In this document: piece after piece, positions 19,157 through 28,001 of the stretch
Position numbering within the stretch: position 1 is the stretch's first letter
Layout: every line of letters begins with the position of its first letter
Assembly: GCA_051878795.1 (NCBI GenBank)
Contig: JBJEKU010000029.1
Location: 18,593 to 82,592, forward strand
Direction: 5' to 3'
DNA from: W1P20-047 sp051878795
Lineage (GTDB): Bacteria > Actinomycetota > Coriobacteriia > Coriobacteriales > Eggerthellaceae
Length of the DNA: 64,000 bases
The notes under the pieces: generated by a model
Database searches by the model: none
Told to the model about the DNA's origin: nothing
The model's input: only the letters and a program-made list of their open reading frames with translations
Program-made: the position numbers and the translations under genes

Positions 19157-20479
19157 TTACTTCCTTCCAGCCCAACGGAACAGGCGCTTGAAGACGCCTT
19201 CCTTCTCGGGCTTCTCTTCTTCTGCCTGCTCGACATCGTCGCCTGCGGGCTCTTGCGCGTCATCCTGGGAAACCTGTTCTTCGCAGGACTCGCCCTCGGC
19301 CTGCCCATCGGCTTCCGCCTGGAACGCCTGCCCTTCAACGGGCCCGGGTTCCGCCCCGGTACCGGGCGCACCTTCGGCACCATCGGTCCCATCCTCCAGG
19401 GCGGATGCGCATTCCGCTTCGGGTTCGAGCTGGGTTTCGGGCTCGGGCTCTCCGGCTACCGCGCTCTCGGCTTCGGGCTCGGGCTCGGCTGCAGCCTCGG
19501 AAGCCTGTCCCTCGGGCTGGAATGCCGGTTCGTCCGGCTCCCCGCCTTCCTGCTCGGATGCAACGGGCACTTCCTCGGGTTCGGCGCCGATAAGAGCCGC
19601 GGAGAAGTTGCGGGGGTCGAAATCCTGCAGGTCTTCCAAACGCTCGCCCACGCCGATCTTGGCGATGGGCAGCTCGAGCTCGCTCGACACGGCCAATGCG
19701 ATGCCGCCGCGCGCCGTTCCGTCCAGCTTGGTCACGATGACCGCGTCCAGATCGAGCGCCTTATGGAATTGCCTCGCCTGGGAAAGGCCGTTCTGCCCGG
19801 TCGTAGCATCGATGACGAGTACGGTCTTCACGGGGATCTGCGAGCGCTTGCGCACCACGTTCACGACCTTCTGCAGCTCGCGCATAAGGTCATCGCTGGT
19901 ATGCAGGCGCCCCGCGGTGTCGATCAGAATCATATCGGCGCCGATTTCCTCGCCGCGCTCGATGGTGTCGTAGCACACGCTCGCAGGGTCGCTTCCGCGT
20001 TCGCGCTCGACGATCTCCACATCGGCACGGCGGCCCCATTCCTCGAGCTGCTCGATTGCCGCGGCCCTGAAGGTGTCGGCGCTGCCCAGAAGCACATTGC
20101 GGCCTGCAGCCTTCGCCTCGTAGGCGATCTTGCCCACCGTGGTGGTCTTGCCTGCGCCGTTGATGCCTACGAACAGCACCAGGACCGGGTTCTCGTCGAA
20201 GATATTGGTTTCCGCAACCGTGAAATGCTCGGCAATCCTGTCGGAAAGCGCATCCATGACCGCATAGGCATCGGGAAGCGCATGGCGCTTCGCCTCGTTC
20301 TTCATGCGGTAGACGATATTCGCGGAAGTGATTGCGCCCACATCGCTCATGATCAGGGCCTCTTCCAAACCGTCCCAGAATTCGTCGTCAACATCGGGGC
20401 CTCGGTCGAGCAGCATGTTCATCTGCTCGGTGAACCGCTGGCGCGTACGCGTCATACCCTCTTTAAATCGTTCCCACAT
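19157..20479 (-). CDS. ftsY: SRP receptor FtsY with C-terminal acidic tail
   Basis: SRP receptor GTPase that delivers ribosome-nascent chains to SecYEG. Of 440 residues, 1-300 form a normal NG core: G1 GINGAGKTTTVGK at about 105, ADTFRAAA, DTAGRLHTSDDLM, TKLDGTARGG and the closing DLQDFDPRNFSAALIG. Instead of the usual N-terminal acidic A domain, residues about 300-426 form an acidic Glu/Pro/Ala/Gly tail ending in the basic amphipathic EGVFKRLFRWAGRK. This resembles the membrane-targeting helix normally found at the N-terminus. It lies 3 nt from smc and 6 nt from ffh. Confidence 0.95.
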   Translation of the reverse strand: MWERFKEGMTRTRQRFTEQMNMLLDRGPDVDDEFWDGLEEALIMSDVGAITSANIVYRMKNEAKRHALPDAYAVMDALSDRIAEHFTVAETNIFDENPVLVLFVGINGAGKTTTVGKIAYEAKAAGRNVLLGSADTFRAAAIEQLEEWGRRADVEIVERERGSDPASVCYDTIERGEEIGADMILIDTAGRLHTSDDLMRELQKVVNVVRKRSQIPVKTVLVIDATTGQNGLSQARQFHKALDLDAVIVTKLDGTARGGIALAVSSELELPIAKIGVGERLEDLQDFDPRNFSAALIGAEPEEVPVASEQEGGEPDEPAFQPEGQASEAAAEPEPEAESAVAGEPEPETQLEPEAECASALEDGTDGAEGAPGTGAEPGPVEGQAFQAEADGQAEGESCEEQVSQDDAQEPAGDDVEQAEEEKPEKEGVFKRLFRWAGRK

Positions 20480-20482
20480 GGG

Positions 20483-23400
20483 CTATCCTTCCGCATATCG
20501 CAGGGCATTATCCAGTCGCTGGCTCATCACCTTGGTCACACCGTCGGCCTGCATGGAAACGCCGTACAGCACGTCGGCCATTTCCATGGTCCTCCTCTGG
20601 TGCGTGATCACGATGAACTGCGAGTCATTCCTCAACGTATCAAGATAGGCTACCAGACGACGCAGATTCGTGTCATCCAGAGCCGCCTCCACTTCGTCCA
20701 AAATATAGAAGGGGGTGGCACGGGTCTTGTAGACGGCGAACAGCAAGGCGAGCGCGGTCAGGGATTTCTCACCGCCGGACATGAGCGTCATCTTCAGGAT
20801 CCTCTTTCCCGAAGGCTGAGCACTCACCTCCACGCCGGTTTCCTCGAGGTTGTCCGGGTCGGTCAGGGCGAGCTCGCCCTTCCCCCCGGGGAACAGCGAA
20901 GCGAATGCTTCCTGGAAGTTCGCACTCACCACTTGGAAGGTCCTTGCAAAGTCCTCGCGCATGCGCGCATCGATAGCGCCCACGATCCTGGTAAGCAAGC
21001 GCCTGGCGGAAAGCATATCGTCCAGCTGCGAGGTCAGGTACTCGTAGCGTTGCCTCAACTCCTCGTATTCCTCCACGGCATCGGGGTTGATCGTGCCCAT
21101 CCCCTTGATCTTGCGCCTGAGCTTTTCCGCCCTCTCTTCCAAAAGCGGACGATCTTCTTCCAAATGGACATCGAGCGCCTTCTCCAAGGGAACGCCGCAC
21201 CCGTCGACGATGGCGGCAACCGCAGACTCCACCTTGAGCTCGATTCGGCTCTTCTCCACGCGGATATCGGCAAGAAGAGCCGCTTGCGCATCGCGGCGGC
21301 CGTATTCGGCAGTGAGTTCCGCACGGGAGGCATTGATGGCCCGATTGAGCTCGTCGGATTGCCCCTGCGAGCGCGTGATCTGCTGTCCGAGGGCTTCGAC
21401 CCTCGTGCGCGCCAGGTCGGCGAGGCGGGCCAGAAGGGAAACGAGCGGGTCGATCCGCTCAAGCGAAGCCTCTTTCCGGGCAATGCCGGACTTCGCACGG
21501 CGGGACTGCTCTTCCGCTCTGCGGATATCGCCCTCGCAAGCCTGGAGCATGCGCTTGGCATAGGCGAGCCGCTCGGATGCCGCAGCATGAGCCACCTTCG
21601 CCTCGGAAAGGTCCTGGGCCGCCCGATCGGCCTCGGCGCGCACCGGGGAAATCTCCGCACGCTTCCGATCCAGTTCCGCCTTGATGGATTCTGCCTCCTC
21701 GGAAAGCCGGGCCACCTTCGCCTCGTAGGCTTCCGCATCGGGCTGGGCCCGCGCAAGCATCGCATCGACGTCGCGCTGCTGTTCTTCGAGGGCGGCTGCT
21801 TGCGCCTCCAGGGACTTCCTGTCTTTCAGAGCGCGATCGCGCTCCCCTTCGGCCGCCTGGGATTCGCCCTTCAATTGGGCGAGGCGCTGGGACAGCTCCA
21901 AGCCCTTCGCCTGGACCCGGCGCAAGTCCGCCTCGGCTTCCCGGGCATGGGCACCCGCCTGTTCGAAGGAGCTTTGGGCCCGCACCAACTCGGCGCGCGC
22001 ATTCTCTATCTCGCGGTAGTCGGCAAGCTCGGATGCGCTGCCCTCATGGTCCCTGAAACAGGTCAGCTTGCCATTCGGCCAGATAACGAAACCGTCACGG
22101 CAGGCGCAGACCGCCCTATTGCCTGCCTGTACGAAGGCAGCGGCGTCGGAAAGGCAATCGAAGAGCCTGACGTCGCCCAGGATCGCAGAAAGGATCCCCT
22201 TGGTCTGGGACGGAGCCTCCACGCAATCGAGAAGGCAAACCCCCTCCCCCCTCAAGGGAGAAACCTCCCCTTCTCCGTACAGCACGGTGAGAACACCCGT
22301 TGGGGCGCTTCCATCCAGCCCTTCGACAAGGGAAAGCGCATCGCGCACGCCATCCACCACCAGTGCGTTCACATCCTCGCCAAGCAGATGGGCGAGGAGG
22401 GGCTCCAAGTCGTCGGGGACCGAGACCTGGGCGACCAGGGGACTCGCTCCAAGACCCAGCTTCTCCGCCAGCTCTAAGCCCAGGGTGCGCAGGGGGTTCT
22501 TCGCCTGCCGCTTATTCCACGCGCTCTCAAGGCCCTTCAGGTGGGCCCCCGTCGCAGCACTCTTCTCGCGCATCGATTCTGCCCGAGCCCTCAGTTCGTC
22601 GCGCCGGCGCAGGGCCATGCCCGACTCTTCCCTCAAGGAGGCTTCCTCGGCCTTCGCATCGGCAAGCCTGCCCGCAATCTCTTCCGCCCGCGCACTCGCC
22701 TGCTCGCTCGATCGGCGTGCCTGCTCCAAACGAGATTCCAGCTCCTTCGCCTGCACCTGGATCAACTCGGTGCGGGCGCGGTTGCTCGAAAGGATCTCTT
22801 GCGTGCGGGCAAGCAGGCGGCGCGTCTCCTCCAGATCGGAAAGGACGTCGCGCCTGCGATGGGATAAGCCGTCGATTTCCTGTTGGAGGGTGCGCTGAAG
22901 GGTGCGCTTCTCGTCCAACAGGCCCTGGGCGCGTACCTTCGCCTGGTTTGCCGACTCCCAGGCAGTCTGCGCCTGGGCAAGCGAGGCTGCAGCGGATTCC
23001 CGGGCGCTTTGCGCAGCCTGGGATGCGCGCATGTCGTTTTCCAGGGATATCCTCATCTCCGCCAGATAATCCACCGCTGCACGCTTCTTCTCCCTGAAGA
23101 GCATGATGTCGGAATCGAGTTTTCCCAGCGCTGCTTGGGCGCGGGAATGCCTGCGGGAATGTTCCCCTGCACCGGAAATGATCCCCTGCAGCCGTTCCTG
23201 AAGATCCGCAGCCTGGGCCTCCTTCTTCCCGATCGCATCTTGGATCGAGGCCAGCGCTTCCTGGGCGGTTGCCTCGTCCGATTCCGTCCTATCCCACTGG
23301 CCCTGGAGGATGCGCAGATCATCCACCGCAAGCTGCAATTCCAAGCCGGCAAGCACGGCAGCCGCATCGCGGTACTCGATTGCCTGCTTGGCCTTGCGCT

Positions 23401-24016
23401 CGAGCGGCTTCATCTGGCGCTTCACTTCCGAAACGATATCGCGCACCCTGGTAAGATGATCATCCATCGCTGCAAGCTTCCGCTCGCTCTTTTCCTTGCG
23501 CTGCTTATGCTTGAGAACGCCGGCAGCCTCCTCGATGAGCATACGCAGGTCCTCGGGCTTCGACTGGAGGATGGAGCTGAGCTGCCCCTGCCCGATGATG
23601 GAATGCGTCCCGGTTCCCAAACCCGAATCGTGCAGGATATCCAGCACATCCATGCGCCTGGACACGGTGCCGTTGATCAGGTATTCGCTCGCTCCATCGC
23701 GATACATGCGGCGGGTAAGGGATACTTCGGTGAAATCGACCGGCAAGGTGCCGTCGGAATTATCCAGGACAAGGCTGACTTCCGCCATTCCCTGGGGTTT
23801 GCGTGCGGACGAGCCCGAGAAGATGACGTCTTCCATGGACTGGCCGCGCAGGTTCCTGGCATTGCGTTCGCCCAACACCCATAGCACTGCGTCGGAGATA
23901 TTCGATTTTCCCGATCCGTTAGGTCCCACGATCGCAGAGATACCGGGCTCGAAAGCCATGACGCTGCGATCCGCAAAGGATTTGAAGCCCTTCAGGACAA
24001 GAGATTTAAGATACAC
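20483..24016 (-). CDS. smc: Chromosome segregation ATPase SMC
   Basis: Condensin-like SMC of 1177 residues: N-terminal Walker A GPNGSGKSNI (about 32-41), a long coiled coil, a central hinge (about 500-660), a second coiled coil, and the C-terminal head with signature MSGGEKSLTALALLFA and Walker B FYILDEVEAALDD. It loads at parS with ParB and compacts newly replicated DNA. Located between rnc and ftsY, the standard Gram-positive order; gaps are 9 and 3 nt. No truncation or frameshift seen. Confidence 0.97.
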   Translation of the reverse strand: MYLKSLVLKGFKSFADRSVMAFEPGISAIVGPNGSGKSNISDAVLWVLGERNARNLRGQSMEDVIFSGSSARKPQGMAEVSLVLDNSDGTLPVDFTEVSLTRRMYRDGASEYLINGTVSRRMDVLDILHDSGLGTGTHSIIGQGQLSSILQSKPEDLRMLIEEAAGVLKHKQRKEKSERKLAAMDDHLTRVRDIVSEVKRQMKPLERKAKQAIEYRDAAAVLAGLELQLAVDDLRILQGQWDRTESDEATAQEALASIQDAIGKKEAQAADLQERLQGIISGAGEHSRRHSRAQAALGKLDSDIMLFREKKRAAVDYLAEMRISLENDMRASQAAQSARESAAASLAQAQTAWESANQAKVRAQGLLDEKRTLQRTLQQEIDGLSHRRRDVLSDLEETRRLLARTQEILSSNRARTELIQVQAKELESRLEQARRSSEQASARAEEIAGRLADAKAEEASLREESGMALRRRDELRARAESMREKSAATGAHLKGLESAWNKRQAKNPLRTLGLELAEKLGLGASPLVAQVSVPDDLEPLLAHLLGEDVNALVVDGVRDALSLVEGLDGSAPTGVLTVLYGEGEVSPLRGEGVCLLDCVEAPSQTKGILSAILGDVRLFDCLSDAAAFVQAGNRAVCACRDGFVIWPNGKLTCFRDHEGSASELADYREIENARAELVRAQSSFEQAGAHAREAEADLRRVQAKGLELSQRLAQLKGESQAAEGERDRALKDRKSLEAQAAALEEQQRDVDAMLARAQPDAEAYEAKVARLSEEAESIKAELDRKRAEISPVRAEADRAAQDLSEAKVAHAAASERLAYAKRMLQACEGDIRRAEEQSRRAKSGIARKEASLERIDPLVSLLARLADLARTRVEALGQQITRSQGQSDELNRAINASRAELTAEYGRRDAQAALLADIRVEKSRIELKVESAVAAIVDGCGVPLEKALDVHLEEDRPLLEERAEKLRRKIKGMGTINPDAVEEYEELRQRYEYLTSQLDDMLSARRLLTRIVGAIDARMREDFARTFQVVSANFQEAFASLFPGGKGELALTDPDNLEETGVEVSAQPSGKRILKMTLMSGGEKSLTALALLFAVYKTRATPFYILDEVEAALDDTNLRRLVAYLDTLRNDSQFIVITHQRRTMEMADVLYGVSMQADGVTKVMSQRLDNALRYAEG

Positions 24017-24025
24017 GGGCGCCCC

Positions 24026-24778
24026 TTAGCAGCCCTGGGCCGCCTTGGCCTTCCGGACCAGCGCCAGAATGCCGCCCTCGGCGCGCGCCATTTCCAGAGC
24101 GCATTTCGCGGCGCTTGACTCCGATTCCTTCTTCGTACGTCCCGTACCCTGGGCAAGGGGAATGTCGTCGGCGAGGACCTGGGTGATGAACTCGCGGTCG
24201 TGGGGAGGACCGAGCGTCTCGACGAGCTGGTAGGTGGGGGTGATGCCCTGCTCCTGCAGCTTTTCCTGGATCACGCTCTTGGGGTTTTCCGGCTCCTTGG
24301 CCATGTCGATGCTCATGTGGCAGATTAAAGTGCGCTCCACGAACTCGACGGCAGCGGAAAGGCCCCCGTCCAAAAACAGCGCCGCCACCACCGCCTCGTA
24401 GACGTTTTCCAGCGCGGAATGCAGTCCGCGCCTACCTGTACCGCGCTCGGAGAGGCCGAAGATGATGGCATCGGCGAACCCCAGGTCGCTTGCGACCCGG
24501 GACAGGGAGCTCCCCGATACCAGGGCGACCTTGATCCTGGTCAACCCGCCTTCATCGAGCCTGGGGAAGGCATCGAAGGCGGCTTTCGCCACGATACCGC
24601 CCAACACGCTGTCGCCAAGGAACTCCAGACGCTCGTACGAGCACTTGACCGGCTTTCCCTCCACTGCGGAAGGATGCGTGATTGCCGGAAGGAGGATGTT
24701 CTCGTCCTTGAAGGTGTAGCCGATTATCTGCTGCGCAAGCGCGAGCTTCCGCTTCATCTGTTCCCTGTGCAGGCCCAT
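24026..24778 (-). CDS. rnc: Ribonuclease III
   Basis: Double-strand-specific endoribonuclease processing rRNA precursors and structured mRNAs. The ATG at 24778 gives 250 residues with AGGAAGG upstream; a GTG two codons earlier is too close to that site. The signature is ERLEFLGDSVLGG; the second metal-site motif reads LENVYEAVVAALFLDGG. A C-terminal dsRBD (VIQEKLQEQG...SAAKCALEMA) is present. Residue 125 is Asn where most RNases III have the metal-binding Asp (Asp114 of the E. coli enzyme); the adjacent Glu is kept. It sits between plsX and smc. Confidence 0.95.
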   Translation of the reverse strand: MGLHREQMKRKLALAQQIIGYTFKDENILLPAITHPSAVEGKPVKCSYERLEFLGDSVLGGIVAKAAFDAFPRLDEGGLTRIKVALVSGSSLSRVASDLGFADAIIFGLSERGTGRRGLHSALENVYEAVVAALFLDGGLSAAVEFVERTLICHMSIDMAKEPENPKSVIQEKLQEQGITPTYQLVETLGPPHDREFITQVLADDIPLAQGTGRTKKESESSAAKCALEMARAEGGILALVRKAKAAQGC

Positions 24779-24805
24779 ATGCACCCCCTTCCTGATTCCG
24801 CCGCC

Positions 24806-25816
24806 TTATTCGGCGGGTTTCTTCGCTTCGCTGCCGATGGATTCGGCGATCAGTTCCGATACCCCGGTGCGAACGATCTTCGCCGCCATGAGGACGCCGT
24901 TCTTGATGGCGGTTTCGTTCGAGGAGCCATGGCCCACCAGGCAGGCGCCCTTGACGCCAAGAAGGGGGGCACCGCCGTAGGTGTCGGCGCTCACAGATTG
25001 CTTCAACTGGGAAAGCCCGCCCTTCACCGCCATGGCGGCAAGGCCCGTGATGGCATTCTTCTTGAACACGCCCTTCAATTCGCCGAAGAGCATCTTCGCC
25101 GTTCCCTCGATCGTCTTGAGGCAGACATTGCCGGTGAATCCGTCGGTAACCACAATGTCGAATTCGCCGGTCAGCACATCGCAGCCCTCGCAGTTCCCCT
25201 TGAAATTGGGAAGCTGCGCTGCGAGCAGCCGATGGGTCTCCTGGGCGAACTGGCTGCCCTTCGTTTCCTCGGAGCCGATATTGAGCAGGCCGACCGTGGG
25301 GTTTTCCACGCCCAGGATCTGACGCGTGTAGATGGTTGCCATCTTCGCGAATTGGAGCAGGTACTCGGGCTTGCAGTCGGCATTCGCACCCACGTCGCAC
25401 ATCACGACGGGCTTTACCGGCGAGGGCAGCACAGTGCCCAAAGCGGGACGGGAAACGCCCTTGATCCTGCCTGCGACCAAGGTGCCGGCAGCAAGGCAGG
25501 CACCTGTGGAGCCTGCAGAGAAGAAGCCCTGGGCCTTCCCTTCCTTCACCAATCGGCAGCCGACGACGATGGAGGAGTCCTTCTTGCGGCGCACCGCATT
25601 TGCGGGATGCTCGCCCATCTCGATTTCCTGGGTGCAGGGCACCGCCTCGCAGCGCCCATGACTCTGGGCGAAGGGTACGACCACGTCTTCAGGGCCGCAC
25701 AGAAGGACACGGATGTCCGCCTGCTCGGCAAGCGCCGCCTCTACTCCAGGCAGCACGACGGAAGGTCCGAAATCGCCGCCGAGGGCATCGACGGCAATGG
25801 TGATGGTTTCAGGCAT
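24806..25816 (-). CDS. plsX: Phosphate acyltransferase PlsX
   Basis: Makes acyl-phosphate from acyl-ACP for the PlsY step of phosphatidic acid synthesis; a peripheral membrane enzyme. At 336 residues it begins ITIAVDALGGDFGPSVV, with SSIVVGCRLVKEGKAQGFFSAG and the C-terminal LLGVKGACLVGHGSSNE typical of the family. AGGAG precedes the ATG. Upstream, between rpmF and plsX, are the rpmF terminator and a second perfect 13-bp hairpin, so plsX probably has its own regulated promoter. It begins plsX-rnc-smc-ftsY-ffh. Confidence 0.96.
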   Translation of the reverse strand: MPETITIAVDALGGDFGPSVVLPGVEAALAEQADIRVLLCGPEDVVVPFAQSHGRCEAVPCTQEIEMGEHPANAVRRKKDSSIVVGCRLVKEGKAQGFFSAGSTGACLAAGTLVAGRIKGVSRPALGTVLPSPVKPVVMCDVGANADCKPEYLLQFAKMATIYTRQILGVENPTVGLLNIGSEETKGSQFAQETHRLLAAQLPNFKGNCEGCDVLTGEFDIVVTDGFTGNVCLKTIEGTAKMLFGELKGVFKKNAITGLAAMAVKGGLSQLKQSVSADTYGGAPLLGVKGACLVGHGSSNETAIKNGVLMAAKIVRTGVSELIAESIGSEAKKPAE

Positions 25817-25848
25817 TGATGCTCCTGCTTTCGGTTAGGTCGCGGAAA

Positions 25849-25884
25849 GATCCGACTCTGCATGGTTCGCCGCAGAGTCGGATC
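25849..25884 (-). promoter_or_regulatory. Perfect 13-bp inverted repeat in the plsX leader
   Basis: Arms GATCCGACTCTGC (25849-25861) and GCAGAGTCGGATC (25872-25884) around a 10-nt loop, 33-68 nt upstream of the plsX ATG. On the minus strand it is followed by TTTCC only, so it is a weak terminator at best. It may instead be an attenuator or protein-binding operator. Confidence 0.5.
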
Positions 25885-25929
25885 GCACATCGTCCCATTG
25901 GGATTGGACGGAGATGCGCAGATTTCGCG

Positions 25930-25968
25930 AACACAACAAAACCCTCCGAATGCTTCTGCATTCGGAGG
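25930..25968 (-). terminator. Terminator after rpmF
   Basis: Perfect 11-bp stem CCTCCGAATGC/GCATTCGGAGG with a 4-nt loop (25943-25968), followed on the minus strand by GTTTTGTTGTG; 27 nt after the rpmF stop. Confidence 0.88.
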
Positions 25969-25995
25969 ATTCCATTCAAATCAAAACGTGCACGC

Positions 25996-26175
25996 TTATG
26001 CGGTTTCGATAACCTCGCGGTTGCGATAGAAGCCGCAGTTGGGGCACACACGATGCGGCAGCTTGGTTTCGCCGCACTGAGGGCACACCGAACGAGAAGG
26101 TGCGGAAATCTTGTCGTTTTCGGAACGGCGGGCGTTGTAGCGAGCACGACCCGTCTTGCGTTTAGGTACTGCCAT
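25996..26175 (-). CDS. rpmF: 50S ribosomal protein L32
   Basis: A 59-residue L32, starting MAVPKRKTGRARYNARR, with the four zinc-binding cysteines kept in two pairs (CPQC and CPNC), so it is the zinc-dependent form. AAGGAG lies 6 nt before the ATG. It follows the DUF177 gene by 125 nt, the conserved DUF177-rpmF-plsX order, and ends at a strong terminator, which uncouples it from plsX. Confidence 0.97.
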   Translation of the reverse strand: MAVPKRKTGRARYNARRSENDKISAPSRSVCPQCGETKLPHRVCPNCGFYRNREVIETA

Positions 26176-26300
26176 GGTTATCTCCTTACATAACGAGCCA
26201 AAATCAGCCCGACTTTCGCATTAATCAAAACACGCAAGGCGATATTCTACTAAACAACATCGCAACTTGCAAGGCCTCCAAAGAGCCTGCATATTCGCAG

Positions 26301-26858
26301 CTAATCTTTGAATTCCAGGGCGGAAAGCGCTGCGAAGGGGTTGGCCTTCTCCGCTTCCTGCTGCGCTTCGGCTTCGCGCTTCCCCGCGCAATCGCAGCTC
26401 CCCTCGTTCAGGTTCATCCCGCAATCCTGGCAGATGCCGGCACAGGATTCGTCGCACAGGGGGACGAGCGGCAAATCGACGATGATCGCCGCCTGCAGAA
26501 GGGGTACTAGATCGATCACCCCATCGGGATCCAAATGGTCGAATTCGTCTTCTTCCATATCCTCGTCGGGCCTTGCACCCCCCTCGAGCAGGAAATAGCC
26601 CTCGACTTCCCCGTCGATTTCGAATTCGACTTCATCGAGGCATCGGGCGCACTCGGTGCGCGCAGTGCCCCTGACGCTGCCCATGACCAGCAGGGCATCG
26701 GAGGTGTTGGTGATGCTCACCTGCCACTCGAGGGGTTGGGCGAAGGAATAGGTATCGGGGCCGACGGAGAATTCGGGAAGGTCGTAGCTTCCCTCAAAGG
26801 ACGAGCTCTCCGCGCATACGAAGAGCTCATCAGGTACTTTGATGGTGGTATTTTCCAT
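26301..26858 (-). CDS. DUF177 (YceD-like) protein
   Basis: A 185-residue DUF177 protein. The family is usually encoded directly before rpmF and has been linked to 23S rRNA or ribosome maturation, although the mechanism is unclear. Visible features are the CARCLDEVEFEIDGEVEGYF core, an acidic middle segment (DEDMEEDEFDHLDPDG) and a Cys-rich C-terminal motif CDESCAGICQDCGMNLNEGSCDC that could bind zinc. It starts 6 nt after the SepIVA-like gene and precedes rpmF. Confidence 0.88.
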   Translation of the reverse strand: MENTTIKVPDELFVCAESSSFEGSYDLPEFSVGPDTYSFAQPLEWQVSITNTSDALLVMGSVRGTARTECARCLDEVEFEIDGEVEGYFLLEGGARPDEDMEEDEFDHLDPDGVIDLVPLLQAAIIVDLPLVPLCDESCAGICQDCGMNLNEGSCDCAGKREAEAQQEAEKANPFAALSALEFKD

Positions 26859-26864
26859 GATTCC

Positions 26865-27344
26865 TTACTGTTCGGAGATGTTCACGAAGCGTTCGCGATT
26901 GCCGCGGACGTTCTCGATCCATCCGTCCAATTCGCGCTCGATGTGATAGAACACGTCGTCGGCATAATCGTTGGCACCCTCGCGGATATCCCTGTCGTAC
27001 TGCTCGGCGGCAGCCAGGATCTCGTCATGCTGGATGCGGGCGATGCGGACTATCTCCTGCTCGCTCGCCAGGGTTTCCGCCTGCATGCGGGCGTCTTCGA
27101 TGATACGGGCCGCTTCGTCTTCCGCACGGGCCAGGATTTCTTCTTGCCTGCGGACGATCGTCGTCGCATTGCGGATATCTTCGGGAAGGACGGCCTCCAG
27201 CTCCTCCAGGAGGCCGAGAAGGTCCCCGCGGTCGATCTGGCACTGCTGCCTATTACCGAAAGCGCCCTTCGCCTCTTCGATGGTGCTCCTGAGATCATCG
27301 AGGATTTCGAAGGTATCCCTGTCCATACCGTCCTGATATTCCAT
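26865..27344 (-). CDS. SepIVA-like coiled-coil (DivIVA-related) protein
   Basis: A 159-residue soluble protein. The ATG at 27344 has AAGGA upstream; a longer frame from 27404 lacks one. Residues 10-60 read like the N-terminus of mycobacterial SepIVA: a LDDLRSTIEEAKG helix, then IDRGDLLGLLEELEAVLPEDI. Residues about 60-125 form a Glu/Ala/Arg-rich coiled coil (RRQEEILARAEDEAARIIEDAR). As in mycobacteria, it lies directly upstream of DUF177 in a region containing rnc. SepIVA is a septum-associated growth regulator; the same role here is inference from similarity recalled by eye plus synteny. Confidence 0.6.
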   Translation of the reverse strand: MEYQDGMDRDTFEILDDLRSTIEEAKGAFGNRQQCQIDRGDLLGLLEELEAVLPEDIRNATTIVRRQEEILARAEDEAARIIEDARMQAETLASEQEIVRIARIQHDEILAAAEQYDRDIREGANDYADDVFYHIERELDGWIENVRGNRERFVNISEQ

Positions 27345-27512
27345 TGCGTATTCCTTCCCGAAGGGCCTGTTTTCCTGTTTTGCTGCGCAAAATACCATTT
27401 TCATGGGAATTCTAACATAGAGGCGGTGATTTCACGGCAGCGCTCAGGCCGATTGCGCAACTAATGCGCCTGGTTTCGCACCTTGTTTCCCAAAAGGCAC
27501 CGTCCCGTTTTC

Positions 27513-28001
27513 CTATGCCCCGAATTTCCCCCTTAGGGCCGCATCGACGCACGGGGTGACGAACGGGGAGGTATCCCCCCCGAAGCGGGCGATCTCCCTC
27601 ACCACCGAGGATGAAAGGTACATATTCCCAGGGGCAGACATGATGAAGACGGTCTCGATCTCCTGATCTATCTGGTAGTTCAGGGCGGCCATCTGGAATT
27701 CGTATTCGAAATCGGTGATTGCCCTCAAACCCTTCACCACCGTATCGGCGCCCACGCTGCGCGCGAAACGGACCAGCAGGTCCGAAAAGGGCATGACGGA
27801 GACGTTCCCAAGATCCGCAAGCGACTCGCGCGCCAACGCAACGCGCTCGTCGTGGGAGAACAGGGGTCCTTTAGGCCCCTTTCCCGCAGATTCCGCCACG
27901 CCCACGATCACCTCGTCGAACAGCTGCGCCGCACGAGTGATGATGTCGATGTGCCCACGTGTGATGGGATCGAAGGTTCCCGGTACTACCGCCCTGCTCA
28001 T
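27513..28001 (-). CDS. coaD: Phosphopantetheine adenylyltransferase
   Basis: Transfers AMP to 4'-phosphopantetheine, giving dephospho-CoA, the penultimate CoA step. At 162 residues it begins with the nucleotidyltransferase motif VVPGTFDPITRGHIDI and has the C-terminal SSSVVREIARFGGD. Its ATG overlaps the rsmD TGA as ATGA, so translation is coupled. coaE, the last CoA step, is elsewhere in the window (56.6 kb). The 168 nt after it carry no gene. Confidence 0.97.
   Translation of the reverse strand: MSRAVVPGTFDPITRGHIDIITRAAQLFDEVIVGVAESAGKGPKGPLFSHDERVALARESLADLGNVSVMPFSDLLVRFARSVGADTVVKGLRAITDFEYEFQMAALNYQIDQEIETVFIMSAPGNMYLSSSVVREIARFGGDTSPFVTPCVDAALRGKFGA

Noticed and set aside
19253..22477. 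1074-codon open frame on plus across ftsY and smc
   Set aside because: Antisense shadow spanning two well-supported genes; composition mirrors their codons.
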